A stretch of DNA of 64,000 nucleotides from Agromyces cavernae (GTDB taxonomy: Bacteria; Actinomycetota; Actinomycetes; Actinomycetales; Microbacteriaceae): contig NZ_JAJNMP010000001.1 in NCBI RefSeq assembly GCF_021044935.1, positions 1,223,732 to 1,287,731 on the forward strand, in the 5' to 3' direction. The translations under genes were made by a program, and so were the position numbers. This document shows, piece after piece, positions 35,158 to 43,790 of the stretch. The notes beneath the pieces are model-generated. The model was not told where the DNA came from and ran no database searches. It saw nothing but the letters and a program-made list of their open reading frames with translations. The stretch's first letter is position 1; each line of letters opens with the position of its first letter.

Positions 35158-36207
35158 ATGCGCGTCGGCATGTTCCTGAACTACGCGGGCGGATTCCGCG
35201 AGGCGGCCGACGAGGTCGCCGAACTCGAACAGGCGGGCATCGACCGCATCGCGGTCCCCGAGGCCTACTCGTTCGACGCCGTCAGCCAGCTCGGCTTCCT
35301 CGCGGCGCGCACGTCGAAGATCACGCTCGCCTCGGGCATCCTGCAGTTGTACACCCGCACGCCCACCCTCACCGCGATGACCGCGGCCGGACTCGACTAC
35401 GTCTCCGACGGGCGGTTCGAGCTCGGCATCGGGGCGTCGGGCCCGCAGGTCATCGAGGGCTTCCACGGCGTGCGCTACGACGCGCCGCTCGGCCGCACGC
35501 GCGAGATCATCGAGATCTGCCGCATGACGTGGCGGCGCGAACCGGTCGTGCACCAAGGGGCGAAGTACCACATCCCGCTGGCCGAGGGCGAGGGCACCGG
35601 ACTCGGCAAGCCGCTGAAGCTCATCAACCACCCCGTTCGCGAGCGGATCCCGATCACGATCGCCTCGCTCGGCCAGAAGTCGGTCGAGCAGACCGCCGAG
35701 CTCGCCGAGGGCTGGATGCCGATGTTCTTCCACCCCGAGCGCGCCGCGAGCGTGTGGGGCGAGGCCCTGGCCGCAGGCACCGCCAAGCGGGCCCCCGACC
35801 TCGGCCCGCTCGATGTCTTCGCGAGCCCGGCGCTCGCCATCACCGAGCAGCCCGAACTCGAGGCCGCTGCGCTCGCCGCGGCGAAGCCGCAGCTCGCGCT
35901 CTACGTCGGCGGCATGGGCGCCCGCGGCAAGAACTTCTACAACGACCTCATCGCGAGCTACGGCTTCGAGGCCGAGGCGGCGCTCATCCAGGATCTCTAC
36001 CTCTCTGGCCGTCGTGACGAGGCGGTCGCCGCGGTCCCCGACGACCTCGTGCGCGCGATCTCGCTCATCGGGCCGGCCTCGTACGTCGCCGAGCGCGTGG
36101 CGGCGTTCGCCGAGGCCGGGGTCACGACCCTCAACGTGACCCCGCTCGCGCGGTCGTCGGCCGAACGGGTCGCGCTCATGTCGGGGTTCCGAGCGCTCGT
36201 CGGCTGA
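35158..36207 (+). CDS. Luciferase-like (LLM-class) oxidoreductase, probably F420-dependent
   Basis: A 349-aa TIM-barrel flavin/F420 oxidoreductase of the bacterial-luciferase superfamily. The start MRVGMFLNYAGGF, the cofactor region ITLASGILQLYTRTP and FELGIGASGPQVIEGFHG are characteristic. gaggag 5 nt before ATG 35158 makes this start secure over the GTG 6 nt upstream. F420 use is the common case in actinobacteria, not proven. The last 211 bp overlap, on the other strand, the 3' part of the next gene. Confidence 0.9.
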   Translation: MRVGMFLNYAGGFREAADEVAELEQAGIDRIAVPEAYSFDAVSQLGFLAARTSKITLASGILQLYTRTPTLTAMTAAGLDYVSDGRFELGIGASGPQVIEGFHGVRYDAPLGRTREIIEICRMTWRREPVVHQGAKYHIPLAEGEGTGLGKPLKLINHPVRERIPITIASLGQKSVEQTAELAEGWMPMFFHPERAASVWGEALAAGTAKRAPDLGPLDVFASPALAITEQPELEAAALAAAKPQLALYVGGMGARGKNFYNDLIASYGFEAEAALIQDLYLSGRRDEAVAAVPDDLVRAISLIGPASYVAERVAAFAEAGVTTLNVTPLARSSAERVALMSGFRALVG

Positions 36208-37376
36208 CACGCCCCGGTCGCCGCGAAGGTGCCCGCGTCGCTGCGCCATGCCGCGTATGCCCACACCGCGAGGGCGAGCATCGGGCCCCAGAACCAGAGC
36301 GGGAGCACGAGGTTCACGAGCACTCCGTCGAGCACGCTGTCGGCGTCGCCGATCATCCTCAGCATCGGCACGGCCGAGATGCAGAGCGTCGCGGCGGCCA
36401 GGACGCCGGGGACGACGGCGACCGCCGTGGGAACCACCCGCCCGCCGATGCGCGGCATCCACCTCGGGAACCGCTCACCCCACGGGAGGATCAGCCCGAG
36501 GGTCAGGATGCTCGCCGCGACGGCACCCGAACCGAGCATGAGCCCGGTCGCGAGGACATCGGGCGTGAGCGCGCCGCGTTCGGGGCCGAAGAGGGGCCAC
36601 GGGGTGAGCCACGTCGCTCGTGCCACCGCGTAGGGAATCGGCCCGAGCGCCGCCAGCACGGTGATCACGCGGCGATGCCGCACGAGCCACGCCTCGAACG
36701 CGCGTCCGCTGCGGCTCGCGCGCAGCGCGATCACCGCGCGCACCGACCATGCGAGGATCGCCGCGATCAGGACGCCGGCGACGAGCAGTCCGGGCGCGTC
36801 GGCCGCGAGCGCGCTGCCGAACGCGGCCGCGAACTCGGCGACGCCCTCGAAGGTCATGCCGGCGAGCCAGACGGATGCCGCGACCACGGCGGCGAGACCG
36901 GCGAGCAGCGTCAGGCCGAGGCGTGGCGCGCGGAACAGGGTCACGATGATCGTGACGACGCCGGCGACGACGGCGAGGAGGCCGAACAGGTAGCCCGCGA
37001 CGGCGATGATGCCGGGGCTCCCGAACACGGTGCCCATCACGATCGCGAGGGCGCCCGACGCGAACCCGAGGGGCGTGGCGAGGTCGGGCCCAGAGCCGCC
37101 GATCGGCAGCAGGGCGAGCACGACACCGGCCAGTCCGGTCACGATCGCCGTCACGGCGACGGCCTCGGGTGCGAGGAACGTGCCCTCCGAGCTCAGCATC
37201 CCGCCGACGCCGAAGGGGTTCGACTCGGGTGCGAAGAGCCAGAGGAGTCCCAGCCCCGCGACCGCCGCCGATGCGACGAGCGCGAGGGAGCCGACCGCCC
37301 GCAGCCGCCGATCGCGTCGTGCCCCGGGGTCGCCCTGCGCCTCGCGGGGCGGTGGCTGGTGCTGTGTGAACGACAT
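35997..37376 (-). CDS. Multi-pass membrane protein with a 3' extension antisense to the luciferase-like gene
   Basis: A 459-aa predicted protein of no family I can name. After a basic N-terminus (GDPGARRDRRLR) it has about ten hydrophobic helices up to residue 388 (WAYAAWRSDAG). The last 70 residues are hydrophilic and read straight through the complementary strand of the luciferase-like gene, which suggests that the original stop near 36208 was lost. ggaga precedes ATG 37376. It is divergent from the kinase gene at 37.5 kb. Confidence 0.7.
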   Translation of the reverse strand: MSFTQHQPPPREAQGDPGARRDRRLRAVGSLALVASAAVAGLGLLWLFAPESNPFGVGGMLSSEGTFLAPEAVAVTAIVTGLAGVVLALLPIGGSGPDLATPLGFASGALAIVMGTVFGSPGIIAVAGYLFGLLAVVAGVVTIIVTLFRAPRLGLTLLAGLAAVVAASVWLAGMTFEGVAEFAAAFGSALAADAPGLLVAGVLIAAILAWSVRAVIALRASRSGRAFEAWLVRHRRVITVLAALGPIPYAVARATWLTPWPLFGPERGALTPDVLATGLMLGSGAVAASILTLGLILPWGERFPRWMPRIGGRVVPTAVAVVPGVLAAATLCISAVPMLRMIGDADSVLDGVLVNLVLPLWFWGPMLALAVWAYAAWRSDAGTFAATGACQPTSARNPDMSATRSADDRASGVTLRVVTPASANAATRSATYEAGPMSEIARTRSSGTAATASSRRPER

Positions 37377-37498
37377 GTCGTCTCCGATCTCGTGGCTGGT
37401 GCCCGTTCGACCGGCAGCCTCGCCCATCGGCCGATGGCGCCGCCTCACCCGATCGGGTGAGACCCCGGCCGTCGCCCACGGCTAACGTGGGTCGAGGA

Positions 37499-38794
37499 AT
37501 GACGACGCCTGCCCAGAACATCCCGTCGCCCGTGAACGCTCGGGCCGGCTCGTCGCGCCCGCCTTCGACCGCGGACTGGGTGTGGGCCGGGGCGGCGGCC
37601 GCGGCACTGCTGCCCCTCACGCTCGTCGAGATCTTCGCGGCGGCCCGACTTCCGCAGGACGGCTGGTGGCTCGCGGCCACGCTCACGCTCTACGCGGTGC
37701 TGCACACGACGGTCGCGCTGCGCCGGCGCTGGCTGCGGACAACGTTGGCAGCGGCATCCGCCTGCATGTTCGGTCTCGTGCTCGCAAGCCTGCCCGGCAT
37801 GCCGTTCGATGCCGTGCTGCTGCCGAGCAGCCTCTGCTTCCTGGTGATCGTGTTCACCGCGGCGGCGAGCGATGACCGGCTGGCCGACGTCGCATCGATC
37901 GTGGTCGGGCTCGTGGGGGCGGCGATGATGACGGCAGTCTCAGTGCCGTGGGCGCCCACGGCGGGCCCCGGCGAGCTGATCGCGCTCGCAGGATTCCTCA
38001 TCGCCTCGATCGGTGCCGCCTGGGCGCTCGGACGCTATCGCCGCGAATCCCGCCGCAAGCTCGCAGCTCAACAGGTCGGGCGGGCCCAGGCCGCGGAGTT
38101 GCGGCTGCAGGCCGACCGTGCCGCGGAAGCCTCCGAGCGCCGCCGCATCGGGCGCGAACTGCACGACGTCGTCTCGCACTCGCTCGCCGTCATGGTCGCG
38201 CAGGCCGAGGCGTCGCGGCTGCTGCTCGGACGAGACGACGATCGTGCCAGGGTCGCCGTCGGGCATGTCGTCTCGACCGGGCGGGCGGCGATGAGCGACA
38301 TGCGCGGCCTTCTGGGCGCCCTCGTCGAGCCCGATGGGGAGCGTGGGCACGAGTCGGCGCTGCGGGAACCGAGCCCCGGGCTCGAGGGGATCGACGAACT
38401 CGTCGAACGCGCCCAATCGCCCGGCCGCGTCGTCGAACTCGTCGTCGCCGGAACCCCCGTCGCCGTGCCGCCGGGGCTCTCGCTGACGGTGTACCGGGTC
38501 GTGCAGGAGTCGTTGACCAACGTCATGCGCCATGCGGCGCCGCCGACCTGCACGCTCGTGGGGCTCGACTGGGGCGATGCGCTCGTCGTGACCGTCGAAG
38601 ACGACGGATCGCACGGCGCCGAACCGGTCGCGTGGGTCGCCGGCGGGCGTGGCATCGCGGGCATGCGCGAGCGGGTCGCCCAACTGGGCGGCGCCGTCGA
38701 GGCGGGCCCGCGCACGGACGCGCCGGGGTGGAAGGTCACCGCCCGGCTGCCCCTCACCGGTGCGTCCGATCAGCCGCAGGAACGCCGGCGATGA
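37499..38794 (+). CDS. Sensor histidine kinase (HisKA_3, DesK-like)
   Basis: A 431-aa kinase with about five to six N-terminal helices (residues 27-195), a coiled segment rich in Ala/Arg/Glu, then the phosphoacceptor block ERRRIGRELHDVVSHSLAVM, the N-box LTNVMRHA and the nucleotide region VEDDG with GGRGIAGMRERV. No separate sensor domain is seen. gagga precedes ATG 37499. It overlaps the regulator by 4 bp. The family resembles kinases that control efflux or membrane-stress genes; the divergent membrane protein is a candidate target. Confidence 0.92.
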   Translation: MTTPAQNIPSPVNARAGSSRPPSTADWVWAGAAAAALLPLTLVEIFAAARLPQDGWWLAATLTLYAVLHTTVALRRRWLRTTLAAASACMFGLVLASLPGMPFDAVLLPSSLCFLVIVFTAAASDDRLADVASIVVGLVGAAMMTAVSVPWAPTAGPGELIALAGFLIASIGAAWALGRYRRESRRKLAAQQVGRAQAAELRLQADRAAEASERRRIGRELHDVVSHSLAVMVAQAEASRLLLGRDDDRARVAVGHVVSTGRAAMSDMRGLLGALVEPDGERGHESALREPSPGLEGIDELVERAQSPGRVVELVVAGTPVAVPPGLSLTVYRVVQESLTNVMRHAAPPTCTLVGLDWGDALVVTVEDDGSHGAEPVAWVAGGRGIAGMRERVAQLGGAVEAGPRTDAPGWKVTARLPLTGASDQPQERRR

Positions 38795-39459
38795 TCGCGG
38801 CCGACCGTTCCCGCATCCGGGTCGCCCTCGCCGACGACCAGGTGCTCATGCGCTCGGCGCTCGCCGTGATGCTGGAGCCGCACGACGACCTCGAACTCGT
38901 CGTCGAGGCGGCCGACGGCGCCGAACTCCTCGAGCGCCTCCGCGCGCACCACGCCGACGTCGTCGTGATGGACGTCCGGATGCCGCGGATGGACGGCATC
39001 GAGGCCACGCGACGTGTGCGGGCGGAGCATCCGGCGGTGCGTGTGCTCGTGCTGACCACGTTCGACCTCGACGAGGTCGTGTTCGCGGCGATCCGCGCCG
39101 GGGCGAGCGGTTTTCTCACGAAGGATGCCTCGGCCGATGAGCTGGTCACGGCGATCCGGGCAGTACACGCGGGCGATGCCACCCTCGCGCCGCGCGCGAC
39201 CGCGAGCCTCGTCGACTTCGTTGCACAGGCGCCGGAGCCCGTCGACGCCGAGCAGTTGCTCGAGCCGCTCACCGGGCGCGAGCGTGACGTGCTCGCCCAG
39301 CTCGTGACCGGGGCCTCGAACGACGAGATCGGCGAACGGCTCTACCTCACGGGCAACACCGTCAAGACGCACGTCAAGTCGATCCTCGCGAAGCTCGACC
39401 TGCCTGATCGCGTGCACGTGGTGATCTGGGCGTACGAGCGGGGACTCGTGTCGCGGTGA
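38791..39459 (+). CDS. NarL/LuxR-family response regulator
   Basis: A 222-aa response regulator paired with the upstream kinase. Receiver motifs: ALADDQ, VVVMDVRMPRMDG and GFLTKDAS; output domain LTGRERDVLAQLVTGASNDEIGE with GNTVKTHVKSILAKL. It is the last clear core gene before the tRNA and the lower-GC accessory stretch. Confidence 0.94.
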   Translation: MIAADRSRIRVALADDQVLMRSALAVMLEPHDDLELVVEAADGAELLERLRAHHADVVVMDVRMPRMDGIEATRRVRAEHPAVRVLVLTTFDLDEVVFAAIRAGASGFLTKDASADELVTAIRAVHAGDATLAPRATASLVDFVAQAPEPVDAEQLLEPLTGRERDVLAQLVTGASNDEIGERLYLTGNTVKTHVKSILAKLDLPDRVHVVIWAYERGLVSR

Positions 39460-39542
39460 CGGCGGTGGAGTGTCAGTGGTCGAAGATAAGTTCGACTCAT
39501 GAGGTCATCGATGATGAACCATGGCGTGTGCAGACCCGATTA

Positions 39543-39617
39543 TGGTGCCCCCGGGGAATTCCGACATCCCGACCCGCGGATTAAAAGTCCGCTGCTCTGC
39601 CTCTGAGCTACGGGGGC
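39543..39617 (-). tRNA. tRNA-Lys (anticodon TTT), unusual T-arm
   Basis: On the minus strand the acceptor GCCCCCG/CGGGGGC (39611-39617 with 39547-39553), D-arm GCTC/GAGC and anticodon stem GCGGA-CTTTTAA-TCCGC all fold, and CCA is encoded at 39545-39543. The anticodon loop gives TTT (Lys). The T-arm reads GGGAT-GTCGGAA-TTCCC: arm sizes are normal but the loop lacks the usual TTCRANY sequence and the 53-61 G-C pair is T-T. It may be functional or decaying. Confidence 0.85.
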
Positions 39618-39623
39618 TGATTC

Positions 39624-40088
39624 ATGACGCAGAAGCGCTGCTATTGCTGCAAGCAGTCTAGGCCACTCGAAGAATTCAATCGGCTTCGCTCCTCGAGAGA
39701 CGGGTTCACGAAGCTCTGCAAGGAGTGCAATCGGGTGAAGGCCCGCGAATACTATGCGCGCAATCGCGAGGCCCATGTGCGCGTCATCATGGCACGAAAG
39801 GTCGTTCAGCGGCAGCTAGCGATCGACGCCGTCGGTGCCCACTTGCTCGCACATCCATGCGTCGACTGCGGAGAGCACGATGTGCGCGTGCTCGACTTCG
39901 ATCACCGCGAGGGAAGTGGCAAGTCCGCCGATGTCATGCGACTGGCCCAGAACGGTTATTCGGTTGCGCGCGTCAAGGCCGAGATCGAGAAGTGCGACGT
40001 GCGCTGTCGCAACTGCCATGCCAAGGTCACCTACGAGCGACTCGGCGACAACTGGCGCAGCCGATTGCAGTCGAGCCGAACGCATTGA
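39624..40088 (+). CDS. HNH-endonuclease-like zinc protein
   Basis: A 154-aa protein starting 6 bp from the 5' end of the tRNA gene. An N-terminal CYCCKQSRPLEEFNRL and CKECNRVKAREYYARNRE pair of Cys-x-x-Cys knuckles is followed by an HNH-like core: PCVDCG, LDFDHREGSGKSADV and CRNCHAKVTYERLG. Such proteins are common in phages and mobile elements. ATG 39624 has no strong ribosome site. It marks the left end of the accessory region. Confidence 0.75.
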   Translation: MTQKRCYCCKQSRPLEEFNRLRSSRDGFTKLCKECNRVKAREYYARNREAHVRVIMARKVVQRQLAIDAVGAHLLAHPCVDCGEHDVRVLDFDHREGSGKSADVMRLAQNGYSVARVKAEIEKCDVRCRNCHAKVTYERLGDNWRSRLQSSRTH

Positions 40089-40232
40089 CGGCACCGATTG
40101 CCACATTCGAAGTCGTCTGGATCGTCGACGCGGTCCGCGGCGTCATCGCAGCGTCACAGCTCGGCGAAGGTTAGTGTGAGGCGAGGGGTCTGTCCGATTG
40201 ACGATCCCTGGGTGATTCACCGCCTCAGTGCC

Positions 40233-40514
40233 CTATCCGATCGTTTGCAAGCCGACGAGAGCCACCACGGACACGGCCAGCCGGGTGAGCCCCACGAGGA
40301 CGAAGATGGATCCTGCAACAGTGAACGCCACGGCTCCGATCCGAATGTTGGCACGCTTGTACAACCCGCGCGCCACGCGGCGCCCGTAGAGCGAAGCCCC
40401 TCGGCTCTCGAAGAACGCCGTTGCGGCGTCGAGGTGCCGCAGCATGTAGACACCAAGACCGACGAAACCGGAACTCATGATGACGAACACCACGAGCCCG
40501 ATGATCTTGTCCAC
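40233..40514 (-). CDS. Small two-helix membrane protein
   Basis: A 93-aa protein with hydrophobic helices at about residues 3-25 and 65-90 and a basic middle loop (YGRRVARGLYKRAN). GTG 40514 is preceded by aagga; a GTG 24 bp upstream is possible. No family is recognised. The 144 bp between it and the HNH-like gene contain no gene I can support. Confidence 0.6.
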   Translation of the reverse strand: MDKIIGLVVFVIMSSGFVGLGVYMLRHLDAATAFFESRGASLYGRRVARGLYKRANIRIGAVAFTVAGSIFVLVGLTRLAVSVVALVGLQTIG

Positions 40515-40750
40515 GCTCCCATCCTTACATTCGGTCACGCGTCATGATCGCCACTCGCTCTGACGGGTCCCGACACGAAATCCCGGCGCCGAAAACGATC
40601 GTCGACTGGGACGAGTTCCAGAAGGCGCTCGAACGTGCGCTCGCGGCATCCGGGCGGTGGCGTGATGCGCACGCTAGGAGAGACCGGCACCGCGTGGTCG
40701 GCGGCGGCCCATGCCGTCCTGGGTCATCCGGCCGTGGCATACTCGCCATC

Positions 40751-41452
40751 GTGACCCGGAACGCACTCACCGTCGTCCTCGTCAGCGTGCTGACCTTCGG
40801 CGGACTCATGGTCATGCTCGAGCTCACCACACCCGGGGGGCTCATCATCGACCGGCCCGACGCCCAGATCGCGGCGCTCGCCGATGAGGCGTTCCTCACG
40901 GTGGAGGGTCGCGAGATCTTCTTCGATGCCCGGCCACGATTTCGCGACGAAGACGAGTTGTCGCAGGCTTGCGACCAGCGTGCGTTCGAGCCCGATGACT
41001 CCGTTGGTGGCACGACGGTCGGGTGCTACACCGGGTACGACGTCATCTCGATCTTCAAGCCCGACGATGCGCGAATGCGGCCGATGATGGTGACGACGGC
41101 CGCGCACGAGCTGCTGCACGCCGTGTATGCCCGGCTGGATCCCGCAGAGCGCGACGAGGTCGATGCGCTCGTCGAGGCAGAGCTCGTGCGGGTGCCCGCC
41201 GACGACGGCGTGCACGGACAGATCGCGGCTTCGGTTGGCGACCGGTCCGAGAACCGTGCCAACGAGCTGTTCGCCTACCTCGGTTCCCAGGTCGTGCTCG
41301 ACGGCGGGTTCGCTCCCGAGCTCGAGGCCTACTACGCGCGGTACTTCACCGACCGGGATGCACTCGTCGACGTGTTCCTCGCGTTCGAGTCGACGCTCGA
41401 CGGAAGCGGCGTCGAGCTCGAGAACGACTGGGCGGATACGGGGCGCTCGTGA
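40751..41452 (+). CDS. Membrane-anchored protein with a zinc-peptidase HExxH motif
   Basis: A 233-aa protein with one N-terminal membrane helix (residues 4-24) and an outside domain carrying AAHELLHAVYARL (His119, Glu120, His123), the zinc-binding core of metallopeptidases. Further acidic residues follow (NRANELFAYLGSQ), where a third ligand may lie. GTG 40751 gives a clean signal-anchor; the frame is open further upstream to 40544 but that part has a mixed, basic composition. Substrate unknown. Confidence 0.7.
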   Translation: MTRNALTVVLVSVLTFGGLMVMLELTTPGGLIIDRPDAQIAALADEAFLTVEGREIFFDARPRFRDEDELSQACDQRAFEPDDSVGGTTVGCYTGYDVISIFKPDDARMRPMMVTTAAHELLHAVYARLDPAERDEVDALVEAELVRVPADDGVHGQIAASVGDRSENRANELFAYLGSQVVLDGGFAPELEAYYARYFTDRDALVDVFLAFESTLDGSGVELENDWADTGRS

Positions 41453-41546
41453 TGTCGGACGACGATCGTCAAATGGATTCCTGCCGGCCACGCAGTTCAA
41501 GGTTCGCAGTGCTACGGAACGAGTGTCCGAGGCTAGGCTCCATCGC

Positions 41547-41771
41547 GTGATCATCTGGAGGCTCGCCCTCGGGATCGGCTGGATCGCGGTGGGAGCCTTC
41601 GTCCTTCTCAACCGTGAGCGGATGCTGCGCTGGAGCCAGAAGCACCTGCGACAGAACGTCGGCGACGTGGGAAGGGCGATCGCGGACGCAGGGCGGCCAA
41701 GCCACATGATCGTCCCCGGAATTGGGACCATCGCCATTGGCGTGGTCTTGGTATTCCAGGCAGCAGGCTAG
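41547..41771 (+). CDS. Small membrane protein
   Basis: A 74-aa protein with two hydrophobic helices (residues 2-20 and 52-72) joined by a basic loop (RERMLRWSQKHLRQN). GTG 41547 is used. No family is recognised. The next 140 bp hold nothing I can identify. Confidence 0.6.
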   Translation: MIIWRLALGIGWIAVGAFVLLNRERMLRWSQKHLRQNVGDVGRAIADAGRPSHMIVPGIGTIAIGVVLVFQAAG

Positions 41772-41913
41772 GCGTGGGGGCGCAAAGATCCTCGCCGTGG
41801 TCGCGAGACTCTGAGACGGAGGACTCAGCGTCCGCGAGCCGATCCGTGAGCGTGCAGGTGAAGATGTCCACCATGGATCCCCGCCGCGGCGAAATCCCGG
41901 GTTAACTCCTCGT

Positions 41914-42201
41914 ATGTCATCCTCACGCGACTCGGACCGAATGAGCAGGTCTGCACTGCACTACGCCGCCGCTGAGGCTGACGATGAAGCCGTTGCCCGA
42001 AGCCTCGATCATGGCGCTGATCCGAACGCCGCCGATGCGAATGGATGGACTCCGCTCCACTTCGCAGCACAAAGTCATTCACTCAGCTCGATCCACCTCC
42101 TGCTCGACGCAGGGGCACTCATCGACGCGCAGGATCGACACGGCTATGGCGTCGCATCCTCGTACGCGGGATTCGGCAGCGCTCCGCAAAGCAAGGGATG
42201 A
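41914..42201 (+). pseudogene. Ankyrin-repeat protein, probably truncated
   Basis: A 95-aa open frame. Residues 11-75 make about two ankyrin repeats (ALHYAAAEADDEAVARSL and GWTPLHFAAQSHSLSSIHLL). The third repeat begins (IDAQDRHGY) but the expected TPLxxA is replaced by an unrelated 18-residue tail, GVASSYAGFGSAPQSKG. Small actinobacterial ankyrin proteins normally run on for one or two more repeats, so this looks like a deletion product. It could still be translated. Confidence 0.6.
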
Positions 42202-42208
42202 TGTTCCC

Positions 42209-42526
42209 ATGCCAGCCACAGTCGTCCGTGCGTTGCGCTCCGAGATGATGCGTCGCATGAACGAGGGGTGGGATGTCCACGGTGACTGGACCAGCACCGA
42301 GATGACGATGCGGCACATTGTCCTGCCGCCCGCATGGAGACTGGCCGTGGATTTCATCAACCCTCTGGCGTGGCTGTTCGGCGCGACATGGACGCCGGCC
42401 TACCGAACACTCACCATGTGGGTCGACGAGGACGCCCGCGTTCACCGGCGTACCACCGGCAACATCCCGATCAGCTGGCCACAGCACTACTCCTGGGAAG
42501 TCCCGGACGGTCCGATCGAGTCCTAG
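42209..42526 (+). CDS. Hypothetical protein
   Basis: A 105-aa protein with no recognised family. It has an amphipathic basic start (VVRALRSEMMRRMNE), a Trp/Pro-rich middle (FINPLAWLFGATWTPAYRT) that might sit at the membrane, and a hydrophilic tail. aaggga lies upstream of ATG 42209. It begins 8 bp after the truncated ankyrin frame. Confidence 0.5.
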   Translation: MPATVVRALRSEMMRRMNEGWDVHGDWTSTEMTMRHIVLPPAWRLAVDFINPLAWLFGATWTPAYRTLTMWVDEDARVHRRTTGNIPISWPQHYSWEVPDGPIES

Positions 42527-42608
42527 ATGAGAGCGCGGCTCTAGCCCCCGAGCGCAAGCAGATGGTCTGCGAGCGGCCGGGCGGTAGGCGGAAGACCTGT
42601 CGTCTTCC

Positions 42609-43097
42609 TCAACCCAATGGCGACGACTGGGTTGTCGTCGCCCAGCGCTCCAGACGCCGCAGGTACCCTCGTCGATCGTCGATGCTCTGAGTGGAGAGCA
42701 GCAGCAATCCATACCAGCCGTTGCCAGTCGCTATCGGTGTCAGGATCGTCCAGCGACGGCGACCACGCTTGTCCGTCCAAAGGATCGTCGGCCAGTCGGC
42801 GTCCGTGACGACCATTCGAACTGCGCTCCGATCGATGCGGCGCGTCCAGAGGAGCCCCACCACAGTCACCACCCCGGCGGAGTCATACTCAACGCGTGCG
42901 CGAGGCACCCGAAGCCACCACCAGATGGAGGCAATCGTGCACACCAGCCCGAGAGCGACGAGGGGCCACACCGAGTTATCGATGCCGGCACCCATGAAGA
43001 TGACACCAAGCGCCGTGATCGCAGCACCGCCGATGCGATTGCCTACCCGCCAAAGCCGGTCCGGCCGGTAGCGGGAACCGCCGGATTGTCTACTCAT
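42609..43097 (-). CDS. PH-like-domain membrane protein
   Basis: A 162-aa protein: basic start, two hydrophobic helices (about residues 22-60), then a soluble beta-rich part with VEYDSAGVVTVVGLLWTRRIDRSAV and WTDKRGRRRWTIL, the pattern of bacterial PH-domain (YdbT/DUF6585-like) membrane proteins common in actinobacteria. ATG 43097 is used. Function unknown. Confidence 0.6.
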   Translation of the reverse strand: MSRQSGGSRYRPDRLWRVGNRIGGAAITALGVIFMGAGIDNSVWPLVALGLVCTIASIWWWLRVPRARVEYDSAGVVTVVGLLWTRRIDRSAVRMVVTDADWPTILWTDKRGRRRWTILTPIATGNGWYGLLLLSTQSIDDRRGYLRRLERWATTTQSSPLG

Positions 43098-43349
43098 CGC
43101 GCGCCCCAATCTACCGGCTGCGGAACGCGGGTCTGATCTGGCGAGTTCGCGAGGGAATGTGATGTCTACGGCTGAGTTGCCGATCGCCCCGACCTCTAAT
43201 CGCTCGACCTCATCGGATTCAGCAGGGGTACTGGACGCGACGCCGTCGGTCTGGGGTGAAGACTTTGGAGTCCGTGAAGGATCGGCTTGCGGTCTGCCCT
43301 AACCCGATATGTGGGTCGAGGATTGGGGCCGACGGTGTAACTTCGGCAA

Positions 43350-43592
43350 ATGAGTCAGCGTCAGACAAGCCGCTTGGGCATGGTCGGCGGCATCGTCGCC
43401 CTGGTAGGTGGCATCGTGTCTGTTGTCTATCTGTTACAGCCATGGCGCACCTGTCCCGGAGAGGACTCGCCCACTGCCTGTGCGATGTTGCCGCTGGATG
43501 CAGTCGTGATGACGATCGCAATTCTTGCGACGATCGTCGGGGTAGCAGTCTTCGTACTTGGCCTCGTACGGGATAAGTCCGCCGGTTCATAG
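43350..43592 (+). CDS. Small two-helix membrane protein
   Basis: An 80-aa protein with helices at residues about 9-30 and 50-72 and an outer loop holding a Cys pair (RTCPGEDSPTACAM) that could form a disulfide. ATG 43350 is used. No family is recognised. The next 198 bp before the sigma-factor gene are without a gene. Confidence 0.6.
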   Translation: MSQRQTSRLGMVGGIVALVGGIVSVVYLLQPWRTCPGEDSPTACAMLPLDAVVMTIAILATIVGVAVFVLGLVRDKSAGS

Positions 43593-43790
43593 CATGTTCG
43601 TCTCGCGCACACACTTGCGGCGCCCTGGGCAACTGCAGTGGCCCGGTAGCTGCTCAGGAAGCCCGGCGTATTGAGTCACCCCGACCCGCCGGGTGCGTCA
43701 GCGGGCGTTGCGGATGCCGTCCCGCCCAAGGATCGTCTACCGAACAGGGTCAGCAGGGCGTGCGCAGCAAGATTGGTGTGAACCCAATCG

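Noticed and set aside
40544..40750. An N-terminal extension of the HExxH protein from ATG 40544
   Set aside because: It would put 69 mixed, basic residues before a clear signal-anchor; GTG 40751 gives a better protein. The segment starting IATRSDGSRHEIPAPK could be a separate small fragment.
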